DNA of 11,208 bases, from the NCBI GenBank assembly GCA_011049745.1, contig DRHE01000259.1, positions 1-11,208 of the forward strand. Reading direction: 5' to 3'. The DNA is from Spirochaetales bacterium. GTDB lineage: Bacteria > Spirochaetota > Spirochaetia > SZUA-6 > DRHE01. Positions 8,133 to 11,208 of the stretch are shown in pieces. The translations under genes were made by a program, and so were the position numbers. Numbering within the stretch: the first letter of the stretch is position 1; the number at the start of each line of letters is the position of its first letter. Below the pieces are notes generated by a model. The model was given only the letters and a program-made list of their open reading frames with translations. It ran no database searches and was not told the DNA's origin.

Positions 8133-8160
8133 TTGACTTAAGGGATTTTTTGTTTAAAAT
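8133..8160 (+). promoter_or_regulatory. Promoter of the TRAP transporter operon
   Basis: TTGACT (8133-8138), 16 bases, TAAAAT (8155-8160). It is the best sigma70-like match in the gap after sppA and points toward dctP. The predicted start at about 8167 lies within the adjacent palindromes. Confidence 0.65.
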
Positions 8161-8165
8161 AAGGG

Positions 8166-8189
8166 TACCTAGGTAGTCAGGTATACCTG
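8166..8189. promoter_or_regulatory. Paired palindromes, probable operator of the TRAP operon
   Basis: TACCTAGGTA (8166-8175) and CAGGTATACCTG (8178-8189) are both perfect palindromes built from the same AGGTA/TACCT half-site in opposite order, two bases apart. They cover the expected start of transcription, where a repressor sensing the transported solute would act. No regulator gene is visible beside the operon, so the binding protein is unknown. RNA folding is an alternative role. Confidence 0.5.
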
Positions 8190-8213
8190 CAAAAAAGATT
8201 ACGATTTATAAAA

Positions 8214-8444
8214 AAGGAGGATCCTATAAGAGAAACTATTAAGTAAATGTTTTTGATTACCCTGCTCGGCCCTGGTATTTTATTCGCCGGGGGAGAGAAG
8301 GAAGAAAAAGCAGAGGTAGTCATCCGCAAAGTGCCGGAGGAAGATGAGACTGCCGATTATCTTGCCCCGGCGAAAAAGATATACCTGACCTGGATATTAA
8401 ATGGGTTTGATAAAATCGGCAGAAATTTTATAGGAGGTTTTATA
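8214..8444 (+). pseudogene. Decayed signal-peptide reading frame or leader minigene
   Basis: A full AAGGAGG (8214-8220) has no ATG after it. Five bases later ATA (8226) opens the frame ATA-AGA-GAA-ACT-ATT-AAG-TAA, directly followed by ATG (8247) in the same frame. Continuing from 8247 gives MFLITLLGPGILFAGGEKEE, a typical export signal with a charged start to the mature part, then about 46 residues with no clear family. The frame runs without a stop into dctP. If ATA were once ATG and TAA a sense codon, this would be a normal secreted-protein start, so I read it as a relic. A six-codon leader with reinitiation at TAAATG is the alternative. Confidence 0.4.
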
Positions 8445-9533
8445 GTGAAGAGAAAGGATGTGCAAAAATTAATTATTGTCGTTAGTTTGCTTATAACGCT
8501 GGCAATATTTGTACCCATGCTGATCGGCTGTAAAGAAAAACCAGCAGCGGCAGTTTCAGAAGAACCGGCGCAAAAGAAGGAAACCATCAAGTGGAGGCTT
8601 CAATCCTATGCCGGTCCTGCCCTGAATGATCATGTTGTTAAAAACGCAATAGATGAGTTTAATATTGCAGCGAACGGAGAGATGTTCATCGAGGTATATA
8701 CGGCTGATGAGCTGGTGCCCCACGGTGAGCTCTTTCGCGCATTACAGGAGGGAACAGTTGACGCAGTCGTTAGTGACGATGACTCAATGGCCTCTCCTGT
8801 AGATGTTTCCATATTTGCTGCTTATTTCCCCCTTGCTGCACGCTACGGACTGGATGTTGACGTGCTGTGGAATTGGTACGGCTTAAACGAAATTTGGGAG
8901 GAAGCCTATGATGAAATAGAAGGCGTCACCTGGCTAAGCCAGGGGAGCTGGGACCCGTGCAATTTCGCTACCACCAAACCAATCCGCTCCATTAAAGACT
9001 TTCAGGGACTGAGAATGTATATGTTCCCGACCGGGGGCCAATTCATGCAGCAATTCGGCGTTGTCCCGCAGTCCCTACCATATGAGGACGTGGAAATGGC
9101 CATTCAAACGGGTATACTGGACGGAGTTGCCTGGTCCGGCATTACCGAGGATTATACTGTGGGCTGGGCTGATGTAACCAAATATTATCTGACTAATCCT
9201 GTATCCGGTGCCTGGTCAGGTGGTTGGTTTGTTCACACCGAGTCATGGGAGAAGCTGCCTGCTCACCTGCAGCAGTTGTACCTGCTGGCAATAGACAAAT
9301 CGCACTACTACCGGCTGCATTGGTACTGGTGGGGTGAAGCTCACTACCGCACAAAGGGAGGAAAGCTGGAACTTACCACCATCCCCGACGATGAGTGGAA
9401 GGTGGTGGAAGAGGCTGCCTACAAGTACTGGGACGAGATTGCTAAAAAGAGCCCCAGGGATGCCAAAGTGGTAAAGATACTCAAAGAATACGTTAAAACC
9501 ATGGAAGCAGCTGGTGCTCCCTACCGATACTAA
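8445..9533 (+). CDS. dctP: TRAP transporter substrate-binding protein (DctP family), lipoprotein
   Basis: 362 residues. Captures a solute, usually a carboxylate, outside the inner membrane and hands it to the DctQM permease. The GTG start was chosen because AGGAGG (8432-8437) lies 7 bases ahead and the product then begins with basic VKRK, a hydrophobic core (9-27) and a lipobox LIGC, giving a lipid-anchored Cys29. Family features are the GLRMYMFPTGGQFM segment (188-201) with the conserved ligand-contact Arg190, and AIQTGILDGVAW (219-230), matching the usual A-L-x-x-G-x-V-D-G pattern. The many Trp and Tyr residues and the length suit the TakP/FcbT1-like branch (keto acids, aromatic or amphipathic acids), but the ligand is not predictable. 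The reading frame is open upstream to 8247, making a 428-residue form possible though unlikely. Confidence 0.9.
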   Translation: MKRKDVQKLIIVVSLLITLAIFVPMLIGCKEKPAAAVSEEPAQKKETIKWRLQSYAGPALNDHVVKNAIDEFNIAANGEMFIEVYTADELVPHGELFRALQEGTVDAVVSDDDSMASPVDVSIFAAYFPLAARYGLDVDVLWNWYGLNEIWEEAYDEIEGVTWLSQGSWDPCNFATTKPIRSIKDFQGLRMYMFPTGGQFMQQFGVVPQSLPYEDVEMAIQTGILDGVAWSGITEDYTVGWADVTKYYLTNPVSGAWSGGWFVHTESWEKLPAHLQQLYLLAIDKSHYYRLHWYWWGEAHYRTKGGKLELTTIPDDEWKVVEEAAYKYWDEIAKKSPRDAKVVKILKEYVKTMEAAGAPYRY

Positions 9534-9567
9534 TGAACCGGGCAATAAGAATTTAGTATAGTACAGC

Positions 9568-9582
9568 GCGGCCTCTGGCCGC
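9568..9582 (+). repeat. GC-rich hairpin after dctP
   Basis: GCGGCC-TCT-GGCCGC is a perfect six-pair stem with a three-base loop, 34 bases after the dctP stop. There is no following T-run, so it is more likely an mRNA-stabilising or processing hairpin than a terminator. Confidence 0.7.
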
Positions 9583-9587
9583 ATAAA

Positions 9588-9641
9588 GAGGTTTACCTCC
9601 CTATGGTTCTCTACACACAAGGACCATGGGAAGGTAACCTC
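9588..9641 (+). repeat. Long imperfect hairpin between dctP and dctQ
   Basis: The left arm GAGGTTTACCTCCCTATGG (9588-9606) pairs with the right arm (9623-9641, ending AAGGTAACCTC) with a few bulges, around a loop containing ACACACA. With the short GC stem just upstream it could protect the dctP message from 3' decay and lower dctQM expression, giving an excess of binding protein over permease. There is no T-tract. Confidence 0.65.
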
Positions 9642-9676
9642 AAACATTACAATTGCAGCGGACAGGAGGAACTGAA

Positions 9677-10189
9677 GTGATTAAAGCAGCAAAAGCCTAC
9701 GTGCGATATATGGACGCAACGAGCCGAATCGTAGGTAAATTTGCAATGTTTCTGATTTTCGCAATGGTGGCTATTCTACTCTTTGAGACTATGGCTAGAA
9801 TCATCTTTAACCGCTCCCAATTATGGTCAGTAGAGATGGCGCAGTTCTTTATGGCCGCATATTACCTGCTTGGCGGTGGCTACACCCTGCTTATCGGGGG
9901 TCATGTTAGAATGGACCTCCTCTACCACAGGTGGTCGGCGAAGAAAAAAGCTCTTATCGACATTATCACCTTTTTTATGACCCTCCTCTACATGGTGGTA
10001 CTCTTGTACGGCGGCATTAAAGGCCTTATGTATAGTATTAAATATAATCAAGTGAGTTATTCTTCATGGGCACCGCCTGTGACTCCCATCAAGATTATTA
10101 TGCTGATCGGAATAACACTGATGCTCTTGCAGATAGTAGCTGAGCTCATCAAGGACCTGGCAATAGCTAGAGGGGAGGAGATAAAATGA
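9677..10189 (+). CDS. dctQ: TRAP transporter small permease subunit (DctQ family)
   Basis: 170 residues. The small membrane subunit supports and orients the DctM transport subunit. Four membrane segments are visible at about 20-42, 54-74, 92-114 and 133-154. Family features are LWSVEMAQFFMAAYYLLGGG, the GGHVRMDLLY loop (74-83) and SWAPPVTPIK before the last segment. The GTG start was chosen because AGGAGG (9664-9669) lies 7 bases ahead; a TTG at 9653 would add eight residues and put the ribosome site inside the gene. The stop overlaps the dctM start in ATGA, so the two are translationally coupled. The length is normal for the family. Confidence 0.9.
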   Translation: MIKAAKAYVRYMDATSRIVGKFAMFLIFAMVAILLFETMARIIFNRSQLWSVEMAQFFMAAYYLLGGGYTLLIGGHVRMDLLYHRWSAKKKALIDIITFFMTLLYMVVLLYGGIKGLMYSIKYNQVSYSSWAPPVTPIKIIMLIGITLMLLQIVAELIKDLAIARGEEIK

Positions 10190-11208
10190 GTTATGAACTT
10201 ATGGCTATTCTGATGTTCGCCTCGATGCTTGTCATGCTTCTCACCGGGCGGCAGATCTACGCTGTTATCGGTGGTGTAGCCGTTCTTTTCTCTCTAGCCC
10301 TGTGGGGGAAGGGCGGTTCCGGGCTGGCCTTCCACGCAGTCTTTTCCCTGCTGAATTGGTATCCGCTCCTAACCCTGCCAATATTCATCTACATGGGGTA
10401 CATGTTTTCCAAGTCAGGGATAGCGGATGACCTTTACCAGATGTTACATGTCTGGATGGGTCCGGTCAGGGGCGGCCTGGCCATAGGAACCATTGGCCTG
10501 ATGGCCATAATAGCGGCTATGAACGGCTTAAGTGTAGCCGGCATGGCAATTGGAAATACTATCGCTTTACCGGAAATGCTTAAGCGAAAGTATGACAAGA
10601 TAATGCTGACCGGAGTAATCCAGGCTGGTAGTTCCCTGGGCATCATGATACCTCCCAGCGTAGTTCTTGTTCTCTACGGAATGATAGCCAGGCAGCCTGT
10701 TGGCCGGCTGTGGATGGCCGGTTTTTTACCCGGCTTCCTGTTGGCAGGCTTGTTTGTCATATATATCTTTATAAGATGCCTATTTCAGCCACACCTGGGG
10801 CCGCCCTTACCAAAGGAAGAACGGCAGATGCCCTGGGCAAAGAAGTTACTGCTGCTCCGGGCCGGATTACTTCCTTTAGGTATTATTTTTATGATGTCCG
10901 GACTCTTCTTCATGGGGGTAACCAGTCTGGTCGAGAGTTCAGCGGTAGGTGCAACAATAGTTACCATTGTCGCTCTCGTCAACCGGCGTTTAAGCTGGAA
11001 GGGAATGCTTGAAGTATTAACTGAGACTCTTAGCGTTAGCTGCATGTTTATGTGGGTTATTCTGGCGGCGCTTGCCTTTGGCGCCGTGTTTGATGGTCTC
11101 GGCGCTGTACATGCGATAAAGAGTCTATTTCTCAGTTACGGATTAGGTCCGTGGGGAATAATAATAATGATGCAGCTTTCCTACATCCTGATGGGTATGT
11201 TTCTGGAC
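10186..11208 (+). CDS. dctM: TRAP transporter large permease subunit (DctM family), cut by window edge
   Basis: 341 residues present, out of roughly 430 typical. It is the ion-coupled transport subunit with many membrane helices. Hallmarks are LPIFIYMGYMFSKSG (64-78), NTIALPEMLKRKYDK (124-138), GIMIPPSVVLVLYG (152-165) and VESSAVGA in the second half. The open frame ends at GMFLD, a conserved point of the second inverted repeat, so the remaining C-terminal part lies beyond the edge. It starts with ATG in the ATGA overlap with dctQ, with GGGGAGGAG just ahead. The first-repeat motif reads NGLSVAG where many relatives have a Gly/Ser-rich SGSSxA, a mild departure in the substrate/ion region. No frameshift was seen. 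Confidence 0.92.
   Translation, partial: MSYELMAILMFASMLVMLLTGRQIYAVIGGVAVLFSLALWGKGGSGLAFHAVFSLLNWYPLLTLPIFIYMGYMFSKSGIADDLYQMLHVWMGPVRGGLAIGTIGLMAIIAAMNGLSVAGMAIGNTIALPEMLKRKYDKIMLTGVIQAGSSLGIMIPPSVVLVLYGMIARQPVGRLWMAGFLPGFLLAGLFVIYIFIRCLFQPHLGPPLPKEERQMPWAKKLLLLRAGLLPLGIIFMMSGLFFMGVTSLVESSAVGATIVTIVALVNRRLSWKGMLEVLTETLSVSCMFMWVILAALAFGAVFDGLGAVHAIKSLFLSYGLGPWGIIIMMQLSYILMGMFLD

Larger units (their letters stand above)
8096..8444. other. 349-base non-coding stretch ahead of the TRAP operon
   Basis: This gap holds the promoter at 8133-8160, paired palindromes at 8166-8189, an orphan strong ribosome-binding site at 8214-8220 and a remnant reading frame at 8226-8444, each listed separately. 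After the sppA stop there is a short AGGAA-TT-TTCCT inverted repeat (8101-8112) but no convincing terminator. Confidence 0.7.

Noticed and set aside
8247..9533. A single 428-residue DctP beginning at ATG 8247
   Set aside because: The ATG has no ribosome site and the protein would have two export signals; GTG 8445 has AGGAGG and a lipobox at normal distance.
9243..9647. 134-codon minus-strand frame over the end of dctP
   Set aside because: It is antisense to dctP, has no ribosome site and no recognisable motif, and it runs through the hairpin region.

Overview
The window looks like chromosome from a diderm (Gram-negative-type) bacterium with about 45-50% GC. A spirochaete, or a relative sharing genes with Bacteroidetes, is my best guess. 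The reasons are the roughly 350-residue ketol-acid reductoisomerase of the fungal/Bacteroidetes-like type, an SppA peptidase with an outer-membrane-barrel-like front half, and an 'FAGGEKEE' export-signal end of the kind common in spirochaete binding proteins. This placement is inference. No rRNA, tRNA, CRISPR array or transposase was seen.

Left part (1-3838): branched-chain amino acid synthesis. On the minus strand ilvC (ketol-acid reductoisomerase) is followed after 23 bases by ilvD (dihydroxy-acid dehydratase, cut by the left edge), so two successive steps of valine/isoleucine synthesis form one operon. On the plus strand, diverging from ilvC over a 108-base spacer, is a LysR regulator closely matching IlvY. 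The spacer carries a TATTGC-N7-GCAATA palindrome of T-N11-A type, the expected operator. IlvY probably activates ilvC in response to acetohydroxyacids and controls itself.

Middle part (3831-5624): ilvY overlaps by 8 bases a beta-class DNA methyltransferase with no visible restriction enzyme. Next come a 26-bp perfect palindrome bracketed by GGACCT direct repeats, and an AT-rich mazEF-type toxin-antitoxin pair. The pair has a near-consensus promoter whose predicted start of transcription falls on the antitoxin ATG, so the message may be leaderless.

Right part (5708-11208): first a two-domain S49 (SppA, 67K type) peptidase with an extra exported N-terminal domain of about 250 residues. Then comes a promoter with two back-to-back palindromes, an orphan ribosome-binding site and a decayed signal-peptide reading frame. 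The window ends in a TRAP transporter operon dctP-dctQ-dctM (dctM cut by the right edge), a sodium- or proton-driven uptake system for a carboxylate-type solute. A GC hairpin and a long imperfect hairpin lie between the binding-protein gene and the membrane genes and probably set their relative expression.

The most unusual points are the methyltransferase joined to an amino-acid regulator, the possible leaderless toxin-antitoxin message, the barrel-SppA fusion, and the remnant leader ahead of dctP.
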